From NCBI RefSeq assembly GCF_026385475.1, contig NZ_JANIDW010000001.1, positions 558,001-622,000 of the forward strand: 64,000 nt of DNA. Direction: 5' to 3'. The notes beneath the pieces were generated by a model. It searched no databases. It was not told the DNA's origin and saw only the letters and a list, made by a program, of their open reading frames with translations. Of this stretch, positions 8,916 to 16,842 are shown piece after piece (within the stretch, counting starts at the first letter, position 1; each line of letters opens with the position of its first letter). Made by a program: the position numbers and the translations under genes. The DNA is from Bombella saccharophila (GTDB lineage Bacteria > Pseudomonadota > Alphaproteobacteria > Acetobacterales > Acetobacteraceae).

Positions 8916-10052
8916 TTATTGTTTCAGGCACGGTTTATAATTTTGTAAAACCATAGCACCAGGTAATCCCCCGCGTGGGAAGATGCGGTTTACATGGCCC
9001 ATCTTACGGCCCGGGCGGGCATCTTCTTTACCATAAAGATGGAGAGAGGCATTTTCCTCCGCTACAATCTCTGGCAGGAGGGCCATATCTTCAGGGCCAA
9101 TGAGATTATGCATATACACATCAGAATGACGCCGAGGCGGAGGGAGCGGTAACCCTGCAACCGCGCGTATATGCATCTCAAATTGATCCACCAGACAGGC
9201 ATTCATCGTCCAATGGCCAGAATTATGAGGGCGAGGGGCAATCTCATTAACAAGGAGCTTGCCATTTTTATCTTCAAAAAGTTCTACCCCCATAATGCCG
9301 ATTAAACCTAGTTTTTCAGCAAGCTGTGCAGCGAGTTTTTGCGCCTCCTCAGCTAAGGCAGGCATGATAGGGGCAGGGACGATGGAGACGCGTAAAATCC
9401 CTTCACGATGGTGATTTTCCGCTACATCAAAACACCGGACAGTCCCATCATGACCGCGCACGACCATGACGCTTATCTCTCGTGCGAAATCAATATGCTG
9501 CTCGGCAACGAGGGGGTAAGGGAGGGTATCAGCTTGGCGTAATAGAGCCTGAAACGCCTCCTCATCTGGAAGGCGGAATTGCCCTTTGCCGTCATATCCG
9601 AAGCGGGTTGTCTTTAAAATACATGGGAAGCCGAAGGAGGCTAGTGCTGCGAGGTTTTCAGCCCCTTTGATTTCACGCCACGGGGCGACAGGTAAACCAT
9701 AAGAACCCAACATTGTTTTTTCAGCAATGCGGTCCTGACTGGTCTCCAAAATATGCCCTGAAGGATGAACAGTGCAAAAACGTGCTAAATGTTTTAAGCC
9801 GCTGGCACTGATATTCTCAAACTCAAAACTAATGACATCACAGCTCTGGGCGAAGTTCTCTAAGCATGAAGGGTCATCATAAGAGCCGATCGTTACTTTG
9901 GCAGATGTTTCCGCCGCTGGGCTGGGGGCTGTGTTGGAGAGGATATGGACCTTATAGCCAAGCCGCGCCGCAGCCATAGCGGACATGCGGCCGAGCTGCC
10001 CGCCCCCTACGATGCCAATCCACGCGCCGGGTTGTAAGGGCTGCTGTGCCAT
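8916..10052 (-). CDS. purK: 5-(carboxyamino)imidazole ribonucleotide synthase PurK
   Basis: ATP-grasp enzyme of de novo purine synthesis that carboxylates AIR with bicarbonate to N5-CAIR. The 378-residue product starts with the nucleotide-binding GIVGGGQLGRMSAMAAARLG motif, followed by ATP-grasp segments including CILKTTRFGYDGKGQ and the metal-binding NEIAPRPHNSGHWT. It overlaps the last base of purE, the next enzyme in the pathway, and the two lie downstream of trcR on the minus strand. Intact and of usual length. Confidence 0.96.
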   Translation of the reverse strand: MAQQPLQPGAWIGIVGGGQLGRMSAMAAARLGYKVHILSNTAPSPAAETSAKVTIGSYDDPSCLENFAQSCDVISFEFENISASGLKHLARFCTVHPSGHILETSQDRIAEKTMLGSYGLPVAPWREIKGAENLAALASFGFPCILKTTRFGYDGKGQFRLPDEEAFQALLRQADTLPYPLVAEQHIDFAREISVMVVRGHDGTVRCFDVAENHHREGILRVSIVPAPIMPALAEEAQKLAAQLAEKLGLIGIMGVELFEDKNGKLLVNEIAPRPHNSGHWTMNACLVDQFEMHIRAVAGLPLPPPRRHSDVYMHNLIGPEDMALLPEIVAEENASLHLYGKEDARPGRKMGHVNRIFPRGGLPGAMVLQNYKPCLKQ

Positions 10053-10543
10053 TAAACGGGGACCTCCGCGACTGAAGCTGTTTGAGTCTCTCTATAAGCA
10101 ATAAGGCGTTTGGCCAACTCTGCATCAGAGAGGGCCAGAACAGACGCCGCTAGCAAAGCCGCATTAACAGCCCCTGCACGACCAATCGCTAAAGTTCCAA
10201 CAGGGACACCGGCAGGCATCTGGACGATGGAGAGCAAGCTATCTTGCCCTTTTAAACTTCGACTTTCGACCGGTACACCAAAGACAGGTAGGCTTGTCCA
10301 AGCGGCACACATACCCGGGAGATGAGCCGCACCACCTGCTCCGGCGATAATCACCTTCAGCCCCCTATCATGGGCCGATTTCGCGTATGAAGCGAGGCGG
10401 TCCGGGGTTCGATGGGCGGAGACGATACGTGCCTCGTAAGGGATGGCGAGCTTCTCTAGCAGCTCGCACCCATGGTGCATTGTCTCCCAATCAGATTGGC
10501 TACCCATAATCACACCCACTAAGGGGGCTGAGTTGTGCTTCAT
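10052..10543 (-). CDS. purE: N5-carboxyaminoimidazole ribonucleotide mutase PurE
   Basis: Converts N5-CAIR to CAIR in purine synthesis, directly after PurK. The 163 residues contain the family hallmarks [23 protein letters not shown] and [13 protein letters not shown], which form the nucleotide-binding and catalytic pocket of the octameric enzyme. Its ATG lies three bases after the trcR stop and its end overlaps purK by one base, so trcR-purE-purK reads as an operon. Confidence 0.96.
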   Translation of the reverse strand: MKHNSAPLVGVIMGSQSDWETMHHGCELLEKLAIPYEARIVSAHRTPDRLASYAKSAHDRGLKVIIAGAGGAAHLPGMCAAWTSLPVFGVPVESRSLKGQDSLLSIVQMPAGVPVGTLAIGRAGAVNAALLAASVLALSDAELAKRLIAYRETQTASVAEVPV

Positions 10544-10546
10544 CTT

Positions 10547-11155
10547 TTAAAAACCGTCGGTTGTTTCATCATGAGAGGAAAAAAGACGGTTTGGATCATT
10601 CTCATGCATATCCTGCAAAGGTGTTCCTTCACGTACAAGACGGTCATTTGCTGCTTGGACAGCGGCGTTAAGGTCTGTTTGTGTGCATAAGCCTAGGATA
10701 ACAGGATCGCGCGGTTTAATATTTGGGCTGTTCCAGTGCTCACGATTACGGATTTTGGCAATAGTATCTTTTGTTGTCCCTAATAAACGGACGATTTGCG
10801 TATCATTAAGTTGGGGGAATTGGCGCAGAATAAAGGCGATAGCATCTGGCCGATCATGCCGTTTTGCGACTGGGGTATAACGTGCGCCCTTAGCGCGTCG
10901 TGCAACAGGATTGGGAGCCGCTTTTAGCGTGAGGCGAGCGGTAGGATTGGCCTCACAGCGTTTAATTTCTGCCTCGGTGAGTTGATTATTTTTGATGGGG
11001 TCATAACCATTAATTCCCCCGCCAACTTCACCATCCGCAATAGCTTGAATTTCTAAGGGATGCATGCCGCAAAAGACGGCAATTTGGTCAAATGTGAGGG
11101 CAGTTTTTTCAATAAGCCAAACGGCGGTCGCTTTGGGCATTAACGGTAGAGTCAT
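10547..11155 (-). CDS. trcR: TrcR-type (DUF1013) cell-cycle transcriptional regulator
   Basis: 202-residue cytosolic protein of the alphaproteobacterial DUF1013 family, named TrcR in annotation of cell-cycle regulators. The N-terminus MPKATAVWLIEKTALTFDQIA with CGMHPLEIQAIADGEV looks like a helix-turn-helix, and a second one follows near residues 110-135 (FILRQFPQLNDTQIVRLLGT, then TIAKIRNR). The central GYDPIKNNQLTEAEI segment is also family-typical. An AAAGGA ribosome site precedes the ATG, with a sigma-70-like promoter about 125 bases upstream. Three bases separate it from purE, an arrangement that couples the regulator with purine genes. The target is not deducible. Confidence 0.85.
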   Translation of the reverse strand: MTLPLMPKATAVWLIEKTALTFDQIAVFCGMHPLEIQAIADGEVGGGINGYDPIKNNQLTEAEIKRCEANPTARLTLKAAPNPVARRAKGARYTPVAKRHDRPDAIAFILRQFPQLNDTQIVRLLGTTKDTIAKIRNREHWNSPNIKPRDPVILGLCTQTDLNAAVQAANDRLVREGTPLQDMHENDPNRLFSSHDETTDGF

Positions 11156-11279
11156 GTCAAGGCGGTCCTTTTATAGAGCGGTATATGGTCCGGCATTTGG
11201 CAAGCCCGGGCCACTCTGAAAAAGAATCACCCGCCACCTAGAAAGAGGCGGTGCCTGCATAATGCACGACAGTCCCGCT

Positions 11280-11308
11280 ACAATGCTTGAGGATGGAGGT
11301 AACGTCAA
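11280..11308 (-). promoter_or_regulatory. Sigma-70-like promoter and about 120-nt leader ahead of trcR-purEK
   Basis: On the minus strand TTGACG (11303-11308) is followed after 17 bases by CATTGT (11280-11285), a good match to alphaproteobacterial housekeeping promoters. Transcription would start near 11273, leaving about 118 bases before the trcR ATG. That leader can fold several short hairpins: TGCAT/ATGCA, CCGCC/GGCGG and CCGGGC/GCCGG. I see no separate terminator, so a leader is more likely than an independent small RNA, but either is possible. Confidence 0.5.
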
Positions 11309-11351
11309 GCGTAGAATAATATGATATAGTTAGATAAATCCTCCAGCTTAT

Positions 11352-11386
11352 AAAAAACCCTCTACTTTCAGAAGAAAGAGAGGGTT
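11352..11386 (-). terminator. Rho-independent terminator of rpmE
   Basis: On the minus strand AACCCTCT and AGAGGGTT pair around a 15-base loop and are followed by a run of six T. It lies about 30 bases after the rpmE stop codon. Confidence 0.85.
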
Positions 11387-11417
11387 CCATAACAGAGGTC
11401 TGTGTAAAAAGAAGATA

Positions 11418-11645
11418 TTACTTCTTAATATTACCAATACCGGAGAAACGTTTGTTGAACTTTGCAACCTGTCCCCCTGTATCCAAGATACGCTGAACAC
11501 CTGTCCACGCTGGATGGGTTTTGGGGTCGATATCAAGGCGTAGCGTAGCACCAGGCTCGCCATAGCAGGAGCGGGTTTTATATTCGCTGCCATCAGCCAT
11601 CACGACTGTGATTTCATGATAGTCGGGGTGGATGCCGGATTTCAT
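11418..11645 (-). CDS. rpmE: 50S ribosomal protein L31
   Basis: Component of the large ribosomal subunit at the central protuberance. The 75-residue sequence starts [19 protein letters not shown] and contains [15 protein letters not shown] and FNKRFSG, the normal L31 layout. The zinc-binding cysteine set of the C+ form is absent (only one cysteine, in RSCYGEPG), so this is the zinc-free type. It stands alone with its own terminator; a CTCCG/CGGAG hairpin in the upstream leader might take part in autoregulation but this is untested. Confidence 0.95.
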   Translation of the reverse strand: MKSGIHPDYHEITVVMADGSEYKTRSCYGEPGATLRLDIDPKTHPAWTGVQRILDTGGQVAKFNKRFSGIGNIKK

Positions 11646-11878
11646 AGTATTTCCTGAATCTATAAAAAAAGAAACTCCGATGCCGACCGGAGCAGACGCA
11701 GCTCTCTTACAGGATTTTTTCTATAAAATAAAGCGCGTTTCCTCTCTTTTTATGGGGTTCTTATGAGGAGGGCCGCTTGTGGTTTTGGCGAACATATACA
11801 ATATGTCTCTCTATTGTCTTACGCCTCTATAGGCATGGGCTTGTTAGGGCGTTTCACTTTAAGAGTTAGGTCGAGTTT

Positions 11879-12331
11879 ATGAGTCGTATTAAATCTCCTG
11901 GTTGGGTTGCCGACTTCCAGAAGTTTATTATGCGCGGCAACGTGATGGACCTCGCTATCGGTGTGGTTGTCGGTGCTGCTTTTACTGCCATTGTAAATAG
12001 TGCGGTTAAGGACATTCTGACACCAGTCTTAGGCTGCCTGACTGGCGGTGTAGATTTCTCCAACGTATTTATTACGTTAAAAGGGCCTGTAAAGGATACG
12101 TTGGCAGAGGCGCAAAAAGCTGGATCTGTGACAATTAATGTTGGTTTGTTCCTTAATGCGGTAATCCAATTTTTAATCATTGCCTTTTTTGTCTTTTGGG
12201 TTATGCGTTTAATTAGCAAATTACATCGCAAAGAAGAAGAAAAGCCAACTCCACCTCCAGCGCCTACAAAAGAAGAAATTCTTTTGACAGAAATTCGCGA
12301 CATTCTTGCTGGACGTACTTCCGAACAATGA
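11879..12331 (+). CDS. mscL: Large-conductance mechanosensitive channel MscL
   Basis: Inner membrane pentameric channel that opens under membrane tension to release solutes during osmotic downshock. The 150-residue product has the N-terminal amphipathic helix (WVADFQKFIMRGN), TM1 with the gate motif DLAIGVVVGAAFT, a periplasmic loop, TM2 (FLIIAFFVFWVMRLI) and a basic then proline-rich cytoplasmic end with a charged C-terminal helix. Length and topology are standard. Its stop overlaps the ATG of the next gene by four bases, so the two are coupled. Confidence 0.95.
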   Translation: MSRIKSPGWVADFQKFIMRGNVMDLAIGVVVGAAFTAIVNSAVKDILTPVLGCLTGGVDFSNVFITLKGPVKDTLAEAQKAGSVTINVGLFLNAVIQFLIIAFFVFWVMRLISKLHRKEEEKPTPPPAPTKEEILLTEIRDILAGRTSEQ

Positions 12332-12666
12332 AGAGATTTTCTGTTCATAAGATAATGAAATATTGGGCAATGCTAAGCGTTGCCCTTTATTCTTTGGTTT
12401 TCATTGATGTCAGCAAGGCAGGTGATGCTGCTTTTGGTATACCTATTTCTCCCAATGCTCATCTCTATACGTATTTTGTCATAAATGGGATGGCTCGAGG
12501 GGAGTTTATGCTAGGTAGACTACGTCAAAAAGATATGCCGGTGCTTATTCATATGGATGAGGTAACGCGGAAGATCATTCTCCATAACCTGAGCGCTCAG
12601 ACGATCCGTTCTGATTTTCAAGCAGATCAAGTATTGAAGAATTATTTAGATCTTTTCCCGCATTGA
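12328..12666 (+). CDS. Small secreted protein of unknown function, coupled to mscL
   Basis: 112 residues with a signal peptide: basic start (MKRFSVHK), a hydrophobic segment and a probable cleavage after SKAG or nearby. The mature part of about 80 residues has no cysteine and no motif I recognise. Translation is coupled to mscL through an ATGA overlap, which argues that it is a real gene made with the channel. It is followed by a strong bidirectional terminator. It might act in the periplasm together with MscL, but that is only suggested by the arrangement. Confidence 0.65.
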   Translation: MKRFSVHKIMKYWAMLSVALYSLVFIDVSKAGDAAFGIPISPNAHLYTYFVINGMARGEFMLGRLRQKDMPVLIHMDEVTRKIILHNLSAQTIRSDFQADQVLKNYLDLFPH

Positions 12667-12698
12667 CCCACCTTGAAAAGAGGACAGATCAATACGTA

Positions 12699-12725
12699 AA
12701 AGGGAGCAAATGCTCCCTTTTTTTA
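12699..12725. terminator. Bidirectional rho-independent terminator between mscL operon and secDF
   Basis: AGGGAGCA and TGCTCCCT form a perfect 8-base stem, flanked by A-rich sequence on one side and a T run on the other, so it can serve the plus-strand mscL unit and the minus-strand secF end. Confidence 0.88.
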
Positions 12726-12738
12726 AGGCTGGTAAATT

Positions 12739-13671
12739 TTATTGCTCGGCTGGTCTTAATCGTTTGCGTCCCATTAAGAGAAGGAGCGGGGCCGCAATAA
12801 AAATGGAGGATGATGTTCCAACGACGATGCCAAAGAGCATCACGGTTGCAAAACCTGTTAACGTACTCCCGCCAAAAAGGGCGAGGGGCAGTGCGGCGAG
12901 GAAGACCGTCATTGAAGTCCCTAAAGTTCTATTAAGGGTCTCATTGATAGAAAGGTCTAACAAATCCCGCAAAGGCATGGTGCGGTATTTACGCAGATTT
13001 TCCCGTACGCGGTCATACACAACCACCTTATCATTCGTAGAATAGCCGAGGATGGTCAAAAGCGCTGCGACCATCACAAGGTCAAACTCAAAACGTGTGA
13101 TGACGAGAAAGCCAATCGTTTTGGTAAGGTCCAAAATCAAGGTGATGACTGCGCTAAGGGCGAACTCACGTTCAAAACGGAACCAGATATAGACGAGAAT
13201 CATGCCCAAGCTAAAGAGCAGGGCCAGAATACCATCACGAAATAATTCAGAGGAGACAGAGCCACCAACAGCATCAGCACGTTGAATCTGCACACCGGGG
13301 ATGGCTTGAGTGATTACTGAACGAACATGATCGACGAGTTTTTGGGTCACATGCTCATCCTCTCCGCCGCGGGGGAGATTGATGGCAATACGAATATCTT
13401 GTGGCGAGCCAAATGTTTGAACTGAGGCTGCATTAACCTGTCCAGCTTTGAGGATGGCCCGCATATGGGCGGGGTCCTCTGCGGAAGGGGAGTGTGTCTC
13501 CACAATTACCCCACCGCGGAAGTCCAAGCCGAGATTTAAACCTGGCTTAAAGAACAATAGGAGAGACGCGATAGAGAGTAGCGCAGAGATGATCAGACCT
13601 GCATGACGTCCACGCATAAAGTGGATCTGACGGTCATCACGTACAAAACGAAGAAGGGGATGAGAAAACAT
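12739..13671 (-). CDS. secF: Protein translocase subunit SecF
   Basis: Inner membrane partner of SecD that uses the proton motive force to help pull proteins through SecYEG. The 310 residues show the expected six transmembrane helices and a large first periplasmic domain. The N-terminal motif LNLGLDFRGGVIVETH and the downstream segments TILGYSTNDKVVVYDRVREN and SINETLNRTLGTSMTVF are diagnostic. It starts five bases after secD and ends at the shared terminator. Intact. Confidence 0.96.
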   Translation of the reverse strand: MFSHPLLRFVRDDRQIHFMRGRHAGLIISALLSIASLLLFFKPGLNLGLDFRGGVIVETHSPSAEDPAHMRAILKAGQVNAASVQTFGSPQDIRIAINLPRGGEDEHVTQKLVDHVRSVITQAIPGVQIQRADAVGGSVSSELFRDGILALLFSLGMILVYIWFRFEREFALSAVITLILDLTKTIGFLVITRFEFDLVMVAALLTILGYSTNDKVVVYDRVRENLRKYRTMPLRDLLDLSINETLNRTLGTSMTVFLAALPLALFGGSTLTGFATVMLFGIVVGTSSSIFIAAPLLLLMGRKRLRPAEQ

Positions 13672-13676
13672 GATGA

Positions 13677-15215
13677 TTAGACCGGCAATTCTTGTGGGCG
13701 TTTATGTGCATACCAACGAATGATAAGCATGCGCGAGACAATGAGGGTTGTGAACAACGTCGTGGCGATACCAATGGTAATGGTGAGCGCGAAGTTACGC
13801 ACTGCCCCTGTACCAAAGACAAAGAGCATCACATGGGCAAGAAACGCAGTGGCATTACTATCAATAATGGTCCCTGTCGCGCGTTGGAAGCCAACCTGCA
13901 ACGCTTGGAGTGGCTTGCGCCCAAGGCGTACTTCCTCTCGGATACGCTCGTTAATGAGGATGTTCGCATCCACAGCCATACCGAGTGTGAGGAGAATACC
14001 GGCCATACCCGGTAGGGTCAGTGTTGCTTCAAAGAGTGACAGCACAGCCAAGATAAGCACTAAGTTGGCAAACAGAGCTATATCAGCATAGAAGCCAAAC
14101 CGAGCGTAAAAGAGGAGCATAAATAGCACAACGAGAACAAATCCAACCGCCAGGCTGATAATCCCCGCATGGATAGAGGCCGCCCCAAGGCTTGGGCCGA
14201 TGCTGCGTTGCTCCACCACAGTGAGTGGCGCAGGGAGAGCCCCGGCGCGGAGCAACAACGCCAAGTCTGAAGCAGAACGTGCGGAGAAGCTCCCTGTAAT
14301 GATGCCTTGCCCTGCTGTGATGGGGCCATTAATGACGGGGCTGGTTAGGATACGGCCATCAAGCACAATGGCGAATGGCTTGCCAACATTTGCTGTGGTG
14401 ATGCGCGCGAAATCTTCTGCCCCTTTATTGTCGAACTTTAGGGACACAACCCATTGATTATCGCTCATTGTCGCAGCGGCATCGGCAAGGTTGGCACCAT
14501 CAACGTCAATTTTATCTTCTACAGCAAGTTGCCCATGTCCATCGGCAAGTGGAAGTAAGGTGGTACCGGGCCCTGCATGGGTTAGGTCAGGGGAGAGAAG
14601 ATGGAAGGTCATCCGTGCTGTTGTGCCGAGCAGAGCTTTAATACGCTGTGGATCGCTAATGCCCGGTAGCTCCAGGACGATGCGGTCTTCCCCTTCACGG
14701 GCGATACTGGGGTCGATGGCCCCGGTGCTATCAATACGGCGGCGGACAATCTCGATAGAGCGTGTTACGGCCTCCCGTGCACGGTTACGAATGGACTCTT
14801 TCGTCAGGCGAAGGATGAAACTACCAGCTTGTTCCTCAAGAGTAACTTCCCCCGGTGTTGCAGAGATTAAGGCTTCTAATGCGTTACGGTCTGCATCATG
14901 CTCCATAGCTGCACGTGGTGTAACGATTAGCGAGGCTTGAGCGTCATCACGTCGTATGTCGCGATAGCCTACATGGGAGTCTAATAGGCTCTGGCGGACT
15001 TGGCCTTCTAAAGATTGTAGGCGGTCATGCTGAAGGGTTTGTGTATCAAGCTGCAATAGCAAGTAAGAACCGCCCCGTAAGTCGAGGCCCAGATGCACTT
15101 GATGCCAAGGCAATGAAGGCAAGGGGGACTTCATAAAGTTAGGTAGGCAAAGCAGGGCAGCAATAAGGCAGACACCCGCCACGCCCAACATCCTGAGGCG
15201 GCTATAATACAACAT
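13677..15215 (-). CDS. secD: Protein translocase subunit SecD
   Basis: Larger subunit of the SecDF translocation motor. The ORF opens at 15287, but I prefer the ATG at 15215, because the product then begins MLYYSRLRMLGV, matching the usual SecD start with its first helix, and is 512 residues long. It contains HLGLDLRGGSYLLLQLD, a long periplasmic region with DRIVLELPGISDP, and the C-terminal six-helix domain with GMAVDANILINERIREE. It is followed by secF after five bases. The yajC gene often found just upstream is absent; a divergent oxidoreductase gene sits there instead. Confidence 0.94.
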   Translation of the reverse strand: MLYYSRLRMLGVAGVCLIAALLCLPNFMKSPLPSLPWHQVHLGLDLRGGSYLLLQLDTQTLQHDRLQSLEGQVRQSLLDSHVGYRDIRRDDAQASLIVTPRAAMEHDADRNALEALISATPGEVTLEEQAGSFILRLTKESIRNRAREAVTRSIEIVRRRIDSTGAIDPSIAREGEDRIVLELPGISDPQRIKALLGTTARMTFHLLSPDLTHAGPGTTLLPLADGHGQLAVEDKIDVDGANLADAAATMSDNQWVVSLKFDNKGAEDFARITTANVGKPFAIVLDGRILTSPVINGPITAGQGIITGSFSARSASDLALLLRAGALPAPLTVVEQRSIGPSLGAASIHAGIISLAVGFVLVVLFMLLFYARFGFYADIALFANLVLILAVLSLFEATLTLPGMAGILLTLGMAVDANILINERIREEVRLGRKPLQALQVGFQRATGTIIDSNATAFLAHVMLFVFGTGAVRNFALTITIGIATTLFTTLIVSRMLIIRWYAHKRPQELPV

Positions 15216-15372
15216 AGGGGGTTCAAGAACCTCAAAAACGTTAATAATGAAGAGGCCAAAGGCCATCCCATAGATGGTGCAGACCATGCCCTTTTAGCGA
15301 TTTTAATGCAACCATTATACACAGATATGGAATGTAGGGCGTTAGTGGCTTGCGCGACATCACCTTGTTGAT

Positions 15373-16368
15373 ATGCTCCAAAGCATGATGAAGAAACAAA
15401 GCCTTAATGTCGCAGTGGTAGGGACTGGGTATTTTGGCCGGTTTCATGCCTTGCAAGCCAGCCGTCATTCACGGGAAGTTTTATCAGGTGTGTACGATTC
15501 CGATCATGTGCGCGCTCAAAAAATAGCGCATGAGGTTGGTACCATTGCGTTTAAAGATTACGCTTCGCTGTTATCGCATTGCGATGCGGTTATTATTGCC
15601 GCACCAGCGGAGGCGCATTACAGCCTAGCTTGTCAGGCTCTTGAAGCAGGATGTCATGTTCTTGTTGAGAAGCCTCTCGCCTCTACGCGGCAGGATGGAG
15701 AGGCTCTTGTCCGTTGTGCGGACGATAAAGGGTTAATCCTGCAAGTAGGGCACCTTTTACGCTATTCAGCTGAGTATGAGGCCATTAGCGCGCGCATTAA
15801 AAACCCTCTTTACATAGAGGCAACACGCATTGCCCCATATAAATTGCGCGGGACGGATGTTTCCGTTGTGCTGGATCTCATGATTCACGATCTTGATCTC
15901 ATCCTAGCCCTTGTAGATAGTCCCATTCATCACATTAATGCGATGGGCGCTGCCGTCTCCAGTGCGCATGAGGATATTGCCAATGCGCGGGTACAATTTG
16001 CCAATGGTTGTGTAGCGTCTATCACAGCAAGCCGCGTCTCGTTTAAAACAGAGCGGAAGATGCGTTTATTTGGCCAAGAAGGCTACCTCTCAGCCGATTT
16101 TACAAGCCGCACATTATCCTTTATTAACCGAAAAGAAGGTCTGATAATGCCGGGGAGCGGTGGCTTCCGGCGTCAGAGCGTGCAGTGGCGTGATCATGAT
16201 AATTTGGCGGCCGAGCATGATGCGTTTGTTGCGTCTTGCTTAGATGGTAAACCCGTTATTGTGGATGGAGACGCTGGCTTGCGTGCTTTGGATGCTGCTT
16301 TACGCGTTGGGGAAGACATGCAACGCGCACGGCAGCTATTACAGAGTTCAGGCCTTTTATCTCATTAA
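15373..16368 (+). CDS. Gfo/Idh/MocA family oxidoreductase
   Basis: 331-residue NAD(P)-dependent dehydrogenase of the glucose-fructose oxidoreductase/inositol dehydrogenase family. A Rossmann domain starts with VAVVGTGYFGRFHA; VLVEKPLA around residue 97 carries the conserved lysine of the EKP motif. The C-terminal domain has DLMIHDLDLILALV, the position of the usual catalytic histidine. No signal peptide is present, so it is cytosolic. Substrate cannot be told from sequence. Two ATG codons lie close after the given start, so the start may shift by 5-6 residues. Divergent from secD. Confidence 0.9.
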   Translation: MLQSMMKKQSLNVAVVGTGYFGRFHALQASRHSREVLSGVYDSDHVRAQKIAHEVGTIAFKDYASLLSHCDAVIIAAPAEAHYSLACQALEAGCHVLVEKPLASTRQDGEALVRCADDKGLILQVGHLLRYSAEYEAISARIKNPLYIEATRIAPYKLRGTDVSVVLDLMIHDLDLILALVDSPIHHINAMGAAVSSAHEDIANARVQFANGCVASITASRVSFKTERKMRLFGQEGYLSADFTSRTLSFINRKEGLIMPGSGGFRRQSVQWRDHDNLAAEHDAFVASCLDGKPVIVDGDAGLRALDAALRVGEDMQRARQLLQSSGLLSH

Positions 16369-16400
16369 ATCTCTCCCTTGGAGAGGAAGGATTCTCTAGA

Positions 16401-16823
16401 ATGAATGCGGTTGATTACTCTTACGCACATGTTGGTGGGTTAAATCCGTTTGTTAGCCTGCTCATTTTTGCCGTATTAATGCTCGCTTTGTTCGGGTTGT
16501 ATTTTCTGCCGAGCGTGATTGCCCTCATCAGACGGCACCCGCAGAAATGGATACTCGTCGGACTAAACGTCTTCTCAGGCTGGACGGGGCTGGGATGGAT
16601 TGCCCTCTTGCTGTGGTCTTTGTGGCCGCGTGAGGAGCTTTTGGCCGTGAATCGGCGTTTAGCGTCATCCGGGCAGGATTGGGGCCCGTATCAAAATCGG
16701 GAACAATCTTTCGGCGGGCAGAGCGCAGCTGATGAGTTGGCCAAACTTGCTCAGCTCAAAGAACGTGGTGTTTTGAGCGAGGCTGAGTTCGAGCAAGCTA
16801 AAGAGCGGTTCCTGCATAAATAA
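16401..16823 (+). CDS. Superinfection immunity-like membrane protein with SHOCT tail
   Basis: 140 residues. Two hydrophobic helices (about 17-38 and 52-70) enclose the pattern YFLPSVIALIRRH ... LNVFSGWTGLGWIALLLWSLW, typical of the family named after the phage T4 superinfection immunity protein. In chromosomal bacterial copies this is a widespread small membrane domain and need not act against phage. The C-terminal 30 residues (ELAKLAQLKERGVLSEAEFE) form a SHOCT motif, a short helical hairpin often placed at protein ends. An AGAGGAAGG ribosome site precedes it. It follows the oxidoreductase by 32 bases and may be in the same transcript. Confidence 0.8.
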   Translation: MNAVDYSYAHVGGLNPFVSLLIFAVLMLALFGLYFLPSVIALIRRHPQKWILVGLNVFSGWTGLGWIALLLWSLWPREELLAVNRRLASSGQDWGPYQNREQSFGGQSAADELAKLAQLKERGVLSEAEFEQAKERFLHK

Positions 16824-16842
16824 AACTGTAAGGGTTGGGTTG

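Noticed and set aside
15216-15287. Upstream extension of the secD frame
   Set aside because: Adds 24 residues ahead of the normal SecD N-terminus; the inner ATG gives the family-typical start.
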